DNA of 64,000 nucleotides. Source: Phyllobacterium zundukense (lineage in GTDB: Bacteria > Pseudomonadota > Alphaproteobacteria > Rhizobiales > Rhizobiaceae). This document shows, in pieces, positions 10,445-19,113 of this stretch; position 1 is the first letter of the stretch, and each line of letters starts with the position of its first letter. Below the pieces are notes generated by a model. The model did no database searches. It was not told the origin of the DNA and saw only the letters and a program-made list of their open reading frames with translations. A program made the position numbers and the translations under genes. The stretch spans positions 1,400,501-1,464,500 of the forward strand of contig NZ_CP017940.1 of the NCBI RefSeq assembly GCF_002764115.1, read 5' to 3'.

Positions 10445-10999
10445 TCAGTGCTTGGCGGGGCCCAGCAGTTTCGGATCGAAGGTTGCAAGAAGAGCCTTCA
10501 AACCTGGCTCCTCGACGCGTTGCACAGATTCCTCGACACTGACCCATTCCAGCCGGCGCTCACCGCGCTCGGGCCAATTCTTCTGCTGGCGCGAGAAAAG
10601 CATTGGAAAGACGTCGACAATGAAATCGCCAACTTCGCCGTCGTACATATCATGCTTTTCGTAGGTATATGTGCCGATAGACAATGGGGCTATGTCGCCA
10701 CGCACGCCGGCCTCCTCGAAAGCCTCTGTTCGGGCAGATTGGGCAAAGGTCTTGCCGATCTGCGGCCAGCCCTTGGGCAAGACCCACCGGCCTGTACCAC
10801 GGCTGGTAATCAGGAGAATTTCAGGCCGTTCCTTCTTGACGCGATAGACGAGCGCTGCAACCTGGCGAATTCTGCCATCTGGCATTTCAATCCGCTTTTC
10901 GGTCACGATCTCATCCTGATAGGTTACGTTCAAGGCTCCACTCGTTCTTTGATGTTCTTTTACTGCAATTGTGAACCGATTCGTCGAAACCACAATCAT
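10445..10999 (-). CDS. Nudix hydrolase (DIPP-like group)
   Basis: A 184-residue Nudix-fold protein. The Nudix box region is GWPQIGKTFAQ...ARTEAFEEAGV. The metal-binding EAFEEAG glutamates are kept, while the canonical first Glu is Lys and the Arg before the Glu is Thr. This pattern, with PKGWP just before, is common in the alphaproteobacterial branch related to diadenosine/diphosphoinositol polyphosphate hydrolases. Substrate is uncertain. It is divergent from corA across about 190 bases. Confidence 0.8.
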   Translation of the reverse strand: MIVVSTNRFTIAVKEHQRTSGALNVTYQDEIVTEKRIEMPDGRIRQVAALVYRVKKERPEILLITSRGTGRWVLPKGWPQIGKTFAQSARTEAFEEAGVRGDIAPLSIGTYTYEKHDMYDGEVGDFIVDVFPMLFSRQQKNWPERGERRLEWVSVEESVQRVEEPGLKALLATFDPKLLGPAKH

Positions 11000-11190
11000 T
11001 CATCAGCTACAGTTTTATGCTTAAACGCGACTTGTGACGATTTTTTGAACAGCAGTGCAAAATAATCACATTATTGGACAACCCATTGAAAGCAAAGAGC
11101 GATCTCTTGGGGATAAGTTTCCTTCAAAGGATGACTGGAAAGGCTTAGTCACAACGGATAGTCTTAATCACCGTGCCATTGGGAGGTTCA

Positions 11191-12234
11191 ATGACATCTG
11201 CCCGATCCTCATTCGACGATGTTCGACTGTCTGCCGACGCTGCTGCGCCCCTAAAAGATGAGGGCACCAGTATCATTGCCTCATGTGCTTACGCCAATGG
11301 GCAGCGTGTCGCGGATATCTCAATCGATGATGCGGGGAAGTGGGCTAAAAAGGAAGGACATGTTGTCTGGATTGGCTTGTTGGAGCCCGATGGGGAGCTT
11401 TTGCACCGCGTTCAGAGGCAATTTGGTCTGCACAGTCTGGCTATCGAAGACGCAGAGCATGCCCATCAGCGCCCCAAGCTCGAACAGTATGGCGACGCAA
11501 TCTTTGTCGTGGCACGAACGGCTCAGCTTATCGACGGCCGGGTGGCCTTCGGCGAAACCCACGTCTTTGTCGGGAAAGGCTATATTGTAAGCGTTCGCCA
11601 TGGTGCTTCCACGTCATACACGGCCGTTCGCCAGCATTGGGAGACATCACCCTATGCACTTGCGAAAGGAGAGGATTTCATCCTCTACGCAATCCTCGAC
11701 TTTATCGTTGATAATTATATGCCCGTCCTCGAGGCTATTCACGACGAGGTCGAATCGATCGAGGATCGCGTTCTGACAAAGCCGATGACCAGCGGCGACA
11801 TAGAACGGCTCTACATGCTGCGGCGCGATCTCCTGCGCCTGCGCAACGCAATTGGCCCGCTCGTCGATGTTTGCGGACGTCTCAGCAATACGGATTTGCC
11901 TCAGATTCAAACGGCGATGCAGCCCCTGTTCAGGGATGTCACGGATCATGTCCGTACGGTTCAAGAGAAAATCGACGGCTTGCGGGAAGTTCTCGCTTTT
12001 GCTTTTGAAGCGAGTTTGCTCGTCGGCCAGAGCCAGGAAACGGCTATTTCCAAGCGGTTGGCCTCCTGGGCGGCGATATTGGCTGTGCCGACAGCGATTG
12101 CGGGCATTTACGGCATGAACTTCAAACACATGCCAGAATTGGATTCTCCCAATGGATACTACTGGGTCATGGGCGTGATCGTTCTTGTGTGCCTTACTCT
12201 CTTCTGGCGGTTTCGCAAGAGCGGTTGGCTCTAG
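11191..12234 (+). CDS. corA: CorA-family divalent cation (Mg2+) transporter
   Basis: A 347-residue membrane protein with a large cytoplasmic N-terminal domain, a long helical region and two C-terminal transmembrane helices. The CorA signature GMN is present as YGMNFKHMPE between the helices. It should form a pentameric Mg2+/Co2+ channel. The ATG at 11191 has GGGAGG five bases upstream, so the longer GTG frame from 11173 is not needed. Its end almost meets the convergent xanthine phosphoribosyltransferase gene. Confidence 0.92.
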   Translation: MTSARSSFDDVRLSADAAAPLKDEGTSIIASCAYANGQRVADISIDDAGKWAKKEGHVVWIGLLEPDGELLHRVQRQFGLHSLAIEDAEHAHQRPKLEQYGDAIFVVARTAQLIDGRVAFGETHVFVGKGYIVSVRHGASTSYTAVRQHWETSPYALAKGEDFILYAILDFIVDNYMPVLEAIHDEVESIEDRVLTKPMTSGDIERLYMLRRDLLRLRNAIGPLVDVCGRLSNTDLPQIQTAMQPLFRDVTDHVRTVQEKIDGLREVLAFAFEASLLVGQSQETAISKRLASWAAILAVPTAIAGIYGMNFKHMPELDSPNGYYWVMGVIVLVCLTLFWRFRKSGWL

Positions 12235-12242
12235 CTAAATTT

Positions 12243-12740
12243 CTATCCGCGATGACCCTTGGTGATCGGCTCCTGGTAGGTCAGACCCATGTCCCAGGGA
12301 AAATAGATCCAGGTATCCTGCGACACTTCCGTTACGAATGTATCGATGAGCGGGCGGCCTTTTGGCTTGGCGTAGACCGTGGCGAAATGCGCCTTCGGCA
12401 TCATCGCGCGCACGATTGCGGCCGTCTTGCCCGTATCGGTCAGGTCATCCACCACCAGAATTCCATCGCCTTCATTCTCCAGAAGCCGGGAATCGACGTC
12501 CTTGAGGACCTTGAGCTCTCCCTGTTCGTCATACTCATGATAGGAGGCAATGCAGACCGTCTCGATCATGCGGATACCTAGTTCACGGCATATGATTGCC
12601 GCGGGAACGAGCCCACCACGGGTAATTGCCACCATGGCACGCCACTCGCGCTGCATACCGGCAACGCGCCAGGCGAGGGCGCGGGCATCTCGATGAAATT
12701 GATCCCATGAAACCGGAAAAGCTTTGTCGGGAAGGGACAT
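12243..12740 (-). CDS. gpt: Xanthine(-guanine) phosphoribosyltransferase
   Basis: A 165-residue cytosolic salvage enzyme that joins xanthine or guanine to PRPP. The PRPP-binding loop is clear as [14 protein letters not shown], and [10 protein letters not shown] matches the N-terminal PRTase loop. Length fits the Gpt family. The ATG at 12740 has GGAG nine bases upstream; an ATG nine codons earlier is less likely. Convergent with corA, 8 bases apart. Confidence 0.9.
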   Translation of the reverse strand: MSLPDKAFPVSWDQFHRDARALAWRVAGMQREWRAMVAITRGGLVPAAIICRELGIRMIETVCIASYHEYDEQGELKVLKDVDSRLLENEGDGILVVDDLTDTGKTAAIVRAMMPKAHFATVYAKPKGRPLIDTFVTEVSQDTWIYFPWDMGLTYQEPITKGHRG

Positions 12741-12881
12741 GGCGCGCACTCCATCAGCAAAATACAAAATAGCGGAAAATCCGCGAGGAATGCATTTCGC
12801 AATAGCGGTAAAAGCCAGCCCATGGCAAGCGCTTGCGCAGCCTGCGGGCTCTCATGGTGAGAAAAGGTGTGATTTTGTCCG

Positions 12882-13724
12882 TTAACGCGACATCAAAGTC
12901 AAACAAGGCATGTCCGCCATGATTGAACTGGTAACCCCACCAAAAACCCATTCCTTCAAGCGCGACTGGCTATAGGCACCCATAACAAACAGCGATGCGT
13001 TGTTTTCAGCAATCCGCCGCCGCAATATTTTGTCCGTGGATTCGCCGTGTGACTCGATTATGTGCGGGTTTACGTTAACGCCATGGCGGCGAAGTGCATC
13101 AGAAAGCGGCGTGCCGGGAATGTCGACATTGGGATCGATGGATTTCTTCGGATCAACCCACACAATATCGACGCCCTCTGCTTTGAGGAGGAGCGGGAGA
13201 GAGTCGAACGCTGCGCGAGACGCTTCGCGCTTGCCGTTGAAAGCAACAACGACACGGTCGATCTTCTCTGGTAGCGCTGTCTTGTAAGGAACGAACAGCA
13301 CGGGCCGACCACTTTCCATAACCAATGGATCCGTAACGTCATTGACGCTATCGGGATCATCGGGGTCCGGCTGTCCTGCTATGATGATGTCGGCACGCAA
13401 GGCACTCTGCGTGACGCCGGCAGATGGGCTGCTGCTCTCGGAGCGGACGATGCGAAACTCATGGGAAATGGTACCTTTGGCCATTTTTGCCTTGAAAAGA
13501 GCGGCGATCGCTTGCGAGTTCTCCTTATGGCGTTGTTCGTGCGCCTCAAACAGGGTCGTGTCGGCGAAACCTGTTGGATCAGCGTAAACGATGGGTGAAG
13601 GGATCGTATAGAGACCGATGATATGAGTCCGCTCGCTGGAGGACGCGATCAATCTTGCGGCGCCAATTACCCTTCTTGCTTCACGCTCGCTGCGAATAAA
13701 TGCGATGATCGTGCGAAATGCCAT
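12882..13724 (-). CDS. Universal stress protein family, two tandem Usp-like domains
   Basis: A 280-residue protein with two Usp-like alpha/beta domains; the first begins MAFRTIIAF and the second near VVVAFNGKREASRAA. The C-terminal nucleotide loop (GAYSQSRLKEWVFGGVTSSI) follows the spacing of ATP-binding Usp proteins, though its residues differ from the GSHGRSG form. Function is unknown beyond stress association. ATG 13724 has GGAGG upstream; three earlier Met codons lie in the frame up to 13760. Confidence 0.8.
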   Translation of the reverse strand: MAFRTIIAFIRSEREARRVIGAARLIASSSERTHIIGLYTIPSPIVYADPTGFADTTLFEAHEQRHKENSQAIAALFKAKMAKGTISHEFRIVRSESSSPSAGVTQSALRADIIIAGQPDPDDPDSVNDVTDPLVMESGRPVLFVPYKTALPEKIDRVVVAFNGKREASRAAFDSLPLLLKAEGVDIVWVDPKKSIDPNVDIPGTPLSDALRRHGVNVNPHIIESHGESTDKILRRRIAENNASLFVMGAYSQSRLKEWVFGGVTSSIMADMPCLTLMSR

Positions 13725-13832
13725 ACTGGCCTCCATCGGTTGTTGCATCGTCACATGCATCTGGCACCATTATACGCTTCGAATGCAACAATTGCTTTGT
13801 GTTTTCGGCAGCTTGTGTAAATTCAACGCATG

Positions 13833-14585
13833 TCAGCGTGCAGGTATTGCCGAGGCAATTTGCTCCACCATATTCTTGACTGCAGTCTCTGCCGCGATGA
13901 GTTTTTCAGCGTCACGTGCGCGGATGACCAGCTCTGTCGAGAACTTGCCGTTTTCATATTTCGGATAGGAGCCGATGATCGTATCGGGATGGGCGGCCTG
14001 GATATCACGCAGTGGCACGGCAATCGCACCTTCGCCAAAGGGGCAATTCACCGAGCGGGACAGCAGCTGTTTTCCAACACTCAACGTTGGAATGACATTG
14101 TCGAGCATGGCTTGAAAAACGGATGGCACACCCGCCATCACATATACATTGCCGATATGGAAGCCGGGCGCAGTTGAAACGGGATTGTCAATGTGGACGG
14201 CGCCGCGCGGCATACGCGCCATGCGCTGGCGGCTCTCGGTAAATTCAATCCCGCGCGCCGCATAATTGTCGCCCATAAGTTTCATCGCTTTTGCATCGTG
14301 CTCGCATGGTACGCCAAAAGCCTTTGCAATCGCGTCGGCGGTTATGTCGTCATGAGTTGGGCCGATACCACCCGAGGTGAAGATATAATCATAGCGTTCA
14401 CGCAGTGAATTGAGCGCTTCGACAATTCTGTCTTCTTCATCCGGAACGATACGTACTTCTTTGAGGTCAATGCCTACCGCCGTTAGAATATCGGCGAGGT
14501 GGCCAATATTCTTGTCTTTGGTTCGGCCGGATAGCAATTCGTCGCCAATAGCGAGCATGGCGGCGATCACGACTTCATTCGTCAT
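13833..14585 (-). CDS. MoaB/CinA-type molybdopterin-binding domain protein
   Basis: A 250-residue protein of the competence/damage-inducible CinA N-terminal (MoCF-biosynthesis) fold. Seen are AIGDELLSGRTKDKN near the start and the TSGGIGPTHDD loop typical of MogA/CinA/MoeA domains. The C-terminal nicotinamide-nucleotide amidohydrolase domain of full CinA is absent, so this is the short form, whose role is unclear. AGGAG lies upstream of ATG 14585. Confidence 0.85.
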   Translation of the reverse strand: MTNEVVIAAMLAIGDELLSGRTKDKNIGHLADILTAVGIDLKEVRIVPDEEDRIVEALNSLRERYDYIFTSGGIGPTHDDITADAIAKAFGVPCEHDAKAMKLMGDNYAARGIEFTESRQRMARMPRGAVHIDNPVSTAPGFHIGNVYVMAGVPSVFQAMLDNVIPTLSVGKQLLSRSVNCPFGEGAIAVPLRDIQAAHPDTIIGSYPKYENGKFSTELVIRARDAEKLIAAETAVKNMVEQIASAIPAR

Positions 14586-14722
14586 CAGATTCTCCTATCG
14601 GAAACGCGACCGTAATTGTCGAATTGGATCGTCGCAAGCCATTTGCTGTATTCCATCTATGCGCCGGCACAGAGCAAAACAACGATTGGCTGAATCGCTC
14701 TAACCGTTGAAAGGCAAAGCGC

Positions 14723-14764
14723 GCGGACGTGGCGAAATTGGTAGACGCAAGGGACTTAAAATCC
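14723..14764 (+). repeat. 5' half of tRNA-Leu(UAA), left copy (attachment-site relic)
   Basis: This copy runs from the first base of the acceptor stem to just past the anticodon loop. Then the sequence departs completely (GTTCTCTTATTT), so no tRNA can fold from it. It probably keeps the original upstream region of the tRNA gene and marks the left junction of the islet. Confidence 0.85.
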
Positions 14765-14865
14765 GTTCTCTTATTTGATTTTATTGAGTTATTTCGGCCA
14801 TCACAACGGGCAAAAACGACAAAAATCGATGCAAAAACTACGACTTTTGCACAACATTTTTCTGC

Positions 14866-15220
14866 TCAAAAATCCGGATGAGACTGGCCTCTTTTTCCAC
14901 GTTCGGACTTATCTCCAAGTGCATCCGCAACCATTCCCTTGTCATGCCCACGGCGCCTGATCGGCCGCGTAGGTCAGGCGTAAGCCGTGCAGTGTGCATC
15001 CCTTCCGGTTCAACCCTTCCGTCTTTAATACAGAAAGATATGCATTGACGGCGCCCTGTAGCGACTTTTCGTCGAGCCAAGGCTTGCAGGCAGCGCGCCA
15101 GGGCATGTTGGTACGAGTGATGTGCCGGAAATGCCTAAGCGGCAATCTGAGGTCGTTCAGGGGCGTAATTCCAAGGCCGGGGTGCAATGGCGCGGGAGTC
15201 CCGCGATGCTTCGCCCACAT
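14866..15220 (-). pseudogene. Tyrosine recombinase (integrase) C-terminal relic, frameshifted
   Basis: The - strand shows the catalytic-domain remains of a phage-type integrase: KHRGTPAPLHPGLG, then TLHGLRLTYAA (the box-II HxxR region). The frame then ends at 14942 by a frameshift near 14960. The neighbouring frame continues RRRGHDKGMVADALGDKS, which matches what normally follows box II, and stops at 14866 before any nucleophile tyrosine is seen. The N-terminal part is missing. It lies beside the tRNA fragment, as an integrase would. Confidence 0.65.
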
Positions 15221-15349
15221 GCCCCTCGGATGCATCGATCCCTGATATACGTTTGATGTATGCCTCCTAGGCCACGGTGTGATTACGTCTCCATTGCGAA
15301 TGGAGATAATGAACCACATCAGAAAAGGAACAGTCAGGGGGAGACGACC

Positions 15350-16081
15350 ATGAGTATGGACAACACCTCACACCCCGGTAGACCGAAACGAATGGCCGGC
15401 GGTATGGAGGCGACCATGGACGTATATGAGGCAGTCACAAGCCGACGGGCGGTGCGCGGATTCAAAGACCAGCCTGTGTCGAGGGCGGTGCTTGAGCGCG
15501 TGTTGTCCGCCGCAGCTTGGTCGCCGTCCGGATCGAACATCCAGCCGTGGAACATCTACGTGCTGACTGGCGCGCCGCTGGCCGAGCTCAAGACGAACGC
15601 CGTCGAGCGCGTGGCCCACGGCGACCCTTGGGACAAGCGGCAGTACAAGATGTACCCGTCCGAGCTGAAGTCCCCGTACGCGGAGCGCCGATCCGCCTTC
15701 GGCAAGGAGCGCTACAGCGCGCTCGGCATAGCGCGCGAGGACTGGGAGGCGCGCCAACGGGCAGCCATCGCCAACTGGAACTGTTTCGGCGCGCCCGCCG
15801 CCCTGTTCTGCTACATCGACCGCGACCTGGGCCGGCCCCAATGGGCCGATGTGGGCATGTATCTGCAGACCATCATGCTGCTGCTCCGCGCCGAAGGGCT
15901 GCACAGTTGCACGCAGATGGCGTGGTCGCAAGTTCGCGAGACGGTCGCTGAGGTCCTATCACCCCCGGACGGACTCATCCTCTTCTGCGGCATGTCGATC
16001 GGATACGAGGACCCCGCGGCAAGTTTCCCCCGTACGGGCCGCGCCCCGCTCGCCGAGACGGTCACTTTCGTCGGCGATTAG
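15350..16081 (+). CDS. Nitroreductase-family FMN oxidoreductase
   Basis: A 243-residue flavoprotein of the NfsA/Frm2-like nitroreductase fold. It has the N-terminal SRRAVRGFKDQPVS segment that binds FMN phosphate, SPSGSNIQPW, and a C-terminal GMSIGYEDP stretch typical of the family. It would reduce nitro compounds, quinones or similar with NAD(P)H. ATG 15350 follows an AGGGGGA element. GC is clearly higher than in core neighbours, consistent with transfer. It is followed 47 bases later by an FMN reductase, probably in one operon. Confidence 0.85.
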   Translation: MSMDNTSHPGRPKRMAGGMEATMDVYEAVTSRRAVRGFKDQPVSRAVLERVLSAAAWSPSGSNIQPWNIYVLTGAPLAELKTNAVERVAHGDPWDKRQYKMYPSELKSPYAERRSAFGKERYSALGIAREDWEARQRAAIANWNCFGAPAALFCYIDRDLGRPQWADVGMYLQTIMLLLRAEGLHSCTQMAWSQVRETVAEVLSPPDGLILFCGMSIGYEDPAASFPRTGRAPLAETVTFVGD

Positions 16082-16128
16082 TTACCTGCACTCAAAGGAC
16101 AAGAAACCCCTTCCATAAGGAGAACGGC

Positions 16129-16701
16129 ATGACCACGCATAAAGTAGGCTATTTCATCGGCAGCCTCGCCAAGGATTCGATCAACCGCAAGCTCGCCAAG
16201 GCATTGATGCGTTTCGCCCCGCCGGAGCTTGAGATGTCGGAGATATCCTTCAAGGACCTGCCGCTCTACAGCTACGACTATGACGCCGATTACCCTCCGG
16301 CTGGCAAGGCATTCAAGGCGGCAATCGCGGCCGTCGACGCCGTGCTGTTCGTCACGCCCGAATACAATCGATCCATCCCCGGCGGGCTGAAAAACGCAAT
16401 CGATTGGGCGAGCCGCCCCTACGGCACTAACTCGTTCACACGCAAGCCGTCAGCGGTGATCGGCACGTCGCCGGGCGCGATAGGCACAGCAGTCGCCCAG
16501 CAGAATTTGCGCAGCGTGCTTAGTTTCTGCAACTCTCCTCAGATGAATGCCCCGGAAGCCTACATCCAGTTCACACCGGGGCTGATCACCGATGACGGCG
16601 AAGTCACGAACGACACCACCGCCGATTTCCTTCGCACTTTCATGCAGAACTTCCATGTTTTCATCGCAAGGGTTCGCTCGGTGCTGCCGAAAGATGCTTA
16701 G
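16129..16701 (+). CDS. NAD(P)H-dependent FMN reductase (ChrR/ArsH-like flavodoxin fold)
   Basis: A 190-residue flavodoxin-like protein with the N-terminal phosphate loop GSLAKDSINRKLA and the flavin-binding TPEYNRSIPGGLKNAIDWAS, the hallmark of the NADPH-dependent FMN reductase family (chromate/quinone reductases). AAGGAG lies just before ATG 16129. Paired with the nitroreductase it may form a small reductive detoxification unit carried by the islet; the true substrate is unknown. Confidence 0.88.
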   Translation: MTTHKVGYFIGSLAKDSINRKLAKALMRFAPPELEMSEISFKDLPLYSYDYDADYPPAGKAFKAAIAAVDAVLFVTPEYNRSIPGGLKNAIDWASRPYGTNSFTRKPSAVIGTSPGAIGTAVAQQNLRSVLSFCNSPQMNAPEAYIQFTPGLITDDGEVTNDTTADFLRTFMQNFHVFIARVRSVLPKDA

Positions 16702-16805
16702 AGGGGGCACGACAAGAACATCTCTAAACCGTCGGTACCTTGGACGAACCATGAACATTCTCCTGCCATATCTCGCCGGCACTTGTTTTCCGCCTTTCTT
16801 GTGGC

Positions 16806-17297
16806 ATGAACGGCACAAGCCGCTTTGTATCATTTGCAACTTTTGCAACGACAATCGGGACACTACGCCAATGCGAGAAGGTTGGTTTCTTCGTTGCCAG
16901 CGATCTGGCCAATGTAAATGGCCATGGCCGACCATTCGAAAGCCTGAAGTTCCGCTGCAGGGATTGCGATGTCGTCCACTGCGAGGCAATTCCCTTCGAA
17001 GATGACCGTGACCGCGTCAACAAGAAGCGAATGGCGACCAGTGCAGATGTAACGCCATGTCTCGGCACCATCTGGGGCCTGATCGACAACGAGCACAATC
17101 TCCGGGCTCATTGCAGCGACCGGGAGTATTACCATTACGTAAAGCTTGATCTGGAAGCGTTGGGCAGCGAAGCTCGGCCGGTACCACAGTTGCACGCACA
17201 AGGAGCTCGGTTAAAGCTGAAATGCTCCAAATGCGGCTCACATGAAATTGCTTTGATCCTGTCGAGCAACAGTACAGATGGCATAACGCACGTGTGA
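16806..17297 (+). CDS. Cysteine-rich hypothetical protein with two zinc-ribbon-like halves
   Basis: A 163-residue frame. The middle has FRCRDCDVVHCEAIPFEDD and the C-terminus has RAHCSDREYY...LKLKCSKCGSHEIALIL. Each half looks like the small CxxC proteins common in Rhizobiales; the second could stand alone from ATG 17028. The N-terminal 40 residues and the ribosome site are weak, so the start is uncertain, or two small genes may have fused. It lies between the reductases and the intact tRNA. No function is assigned. Confidence 0.5.
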   Translation: MNGTSRFVSFATFATTIGTLRQCEKVGFFVASDLANVNGHGRPFESLKFRCRDCDVVHCEAIPFEDDRDRVNKKRMATSADVTPCLGTIWGLIDNEHNLRAHCSDREYYHYVKLDLEALGSEARPVPQLHAQGARLKLKCSKCGSHEIALILSSNSTDGITHV

Positions 17298-17392
17298 GAA
17301 GGAACAGCAGAAGAACACGGAATTGCCCAACATAAATTTCGTTGTGCAACCTTGCTTTCCACGATCCTCCTAAGTAATTGAAATTCTACAGT

Positions 17393-17478
17393 GCGGACGT
17401 GGCGAAATTGGTAGACGCAAGGGACTTAAAATCCCTCGGCCATAGGTCATGCGGGTTCGACCCCCGCCGTCCGCACCA
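17393..17478 (+). tRNA. tRNA-Leu (anticodon UAA)
   Basis: A complete class II tRNA with encoded CCA. Acceptor GCGGACG pairs with CGTCCGC. The anticodon stem AGGGA/TCCCT encloses loop CTTAAAA with anticodon TAA, and a long variable arm precedes the T-arm GGGTTCGACCC. Its 5' half equals the fragment at 14723, so after islet insertion the upstream (promoter) DNA of the working gene is islet DNA. Confidence 0.95.
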
Positions 17479-17591
17479 CGAACAGGCAATCCTAATAACG
17501 TGATCGCGATTGAAAGCGTCCGGGCTTCGTACGGGTGGATTTGGAATTCAACTTCGAATAGAAGCGGCACACTTAACGGTGTGAGAAAGCA

Positions 17592-19082
17592 ATGCCCGCG
17601 ATTTCAGTTCAATCTCCTGTGAGCAGGATCAGACAATTTGCCTCGGAAAATCCGGCGCTTTTGTTTGTGTTGCTGTATTTCGCATTTCAGATTTTCTTCC
17701 TGTCCACGATCTCGAACGGCGCAGGTGTCGATGACGCCGAGCAGCTTGCATATGTTGGTGCTTTGCAGTGGGGATACGGCGGGTCGCAACCGCCACTTTA
17801 TACCTGGATAAACAGCATAGCTGGCAATCTTCTCGGGATAAGTCTCTTCACAATCTATCTCGTAAAATTCGGGATGCTAGCCAGCCTGTTTGCCAGCGTT
17901 TATTTCGGAGCGCGTTTGCTCGGTCTGCCCCGTGCTGTCGCGGCTGCTGGCATGGTGGGCATTTTCATGCTGCCGCAAATCGCCTGGGAGTCCCAGCGCA
18001 CACTGACGCATTCCGTCGGTGCGACAACCGGCTGTGCGTGGGCATTCCTGGCCTTTGCCTGGCACATGAAATCGCGTTCCTGGTACTCCGCGGCGGCTTT
18101 GGGACTTGCATTTGCTTGCGGCCTGCTCGGTAAGTTCAACGCAAGTTTTTTCCTTATCGCACTGATTTTAGCTGGGCTTTCGCTACCGGCCTTTCGTTCG
18201 GTCTTGTTGTCGCGCAAGAGCATTCTGGCACTGCTTGTATTCGTTGTTGCGGTGGCGCCGACAGGGCTTTGGGCGCTCACGCACACAGAAAACCTGCTGG
18301 CCCGGACTCACAAATTTGAAATGAATGCGGGGGGGCAGTTCCTCATCAGCCGACTTCACGGTGAATGGAAGCTCTTTCTCAACGGTGTGCTCTTTGCAGG
18401 CGTGGCGCTGGTATTTTTTGCGATCGCATGGTGGAGAAGTCGCGCAGAACAGATTTCGCAAGACTGGATGGACGGCGAGAAGCTCATTGCCAGAATTCTG
18501 ATATTTGCGCTCGGAGGCGTATTCATTGGCGTACTCATCAGCGGTGCAGCCGAGGTCAAGGATCGATGGCTGCAGCCGATACTCTTTCTGGCGCCGCTAT
18601 TTCTATCGGTTGTACTGGGACGCACCATTAAAAGTGATTTGCCGCTCAAGCGGTTTGTTGTGGTTGGGGCAATCTGCGGCCTGATCGTGATACCGGGATT
18701 GGCAATCAATATTTTGTACGCCCGCGATGGAAAGGTGCCGTCGATTGGCCAGCTTGACTACGCCAAACTGTTTGCTGTGACGCGTGCCGAGGGAAGCTAT
18801 GGGACTGTCGTGTCCGATGCGCCGCAATTGCCAGGAAACCTGCGTCTGTTTGATAATTCCATCAATCCCATCCATATGGAAATGCCGAACGCCGCCGCGC
18901 GCATACATTTTCCTGCTCTATTTGTCTGGTTTGGCAAGGGGATGAACCCGACAGTATTGAACCTGATGAATGAAGCTGGCATTGCCGCGCCACCAACGGA
19001 TATCAAACACATAGACCTCACGTACAAATATTATCCGGATCAATCGGAACAGGTGAGCTACTTCATCATCCCGGCTCGCTGA
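17592..19082 (+). CDS. GT39/ArnT-type membrane glycosyltransferase
   Basis: A 496-residue polytopic protein with about ten transmembrane helices. The early extracytoplasmic motif VDDAEQ is the acidic motif of the PMT/ArnT glycosyltransferase superfamily, which transfers sugars from polyprenyl-phosphate carriers to lipids or proteins in the periplasm. YGGSQPPLYTW follows, as in that family. Donor and acceptor are unknown. It stands alone and converges on the tct operon. Confidence 0.8.
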   Translation: MPAISVQSPVSRIRQFASENPALLFVLLYFAFQIFFLSTISNGAGVDDAEQLAYVGALQWGYGGSQPPLYTWINSIAGNLLGISLFTIYLVKFGMLASLFASVYFGARLLGLPRAVAAAGMVGIFMLPQIAWESQRTLTHSVGATTGCAWAFLAFAWHMKSRSWYSAAALGLAFACGLLGKFNASFFLIALILAGLSLPAFRSVLLSRKSILALLVFVVAVAPTGLWALTHTENLLARTHKFEMNAGGQFLISRLHGEWKLFLNGVLFAGVALVFFAIAWWRSRAEQISQDWMDGEKLIARILIFALGGVFIGVLISGAAEVKDRWLQPILFLAPLFLSVVLGRTIKSDLPLKRFVVVGAICGLIVIPGLAINILYARDGKVPSIGQLDYAKLFAVTRAEGSYGTVVSDAPQLPGNLRLFDNSINPIHMEMPNAAARIHFPALFVWFGKGMNPTVLNLMNEAGIAAPPTDIKHIDLTYKYYPDQSEQVSYFIIPAR

Positions 19083-19113
19083 GGCTCACAACGCCCGGGA
19101 ATGTCACATTACG

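Larger units (their letters stand above)
14723..17434. mobile_element. Genomic islet bounded by a 42-bp tRNA-Leu(UAA) repeat
   Basis: The 42 bases 14723-14764 are identical to 17393-17434, the 5' half of an intact tRNA-Leu. The DNA between is unrelated to the flanking core genes and holds an integrase relic next to the left copy, two flavin-linked enzymes and a Cys-rich protein. The nitroreductase gene has visibly higher GC than its neighbours. The repeat ends in the 3' side of the anticodon stem, a known crossover position for tyrosine recombinases. I read it as an integrated element whose integrase has decayed. Confidence 0.75.

Noticed and set aside
10258..10542. Plus-strand frame upstream of the Nudix stop
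   Set aside because: Although GGGGAGAA precedes an internal ATG, the frame runs into the Nudix gene antisense and shows no protein character.
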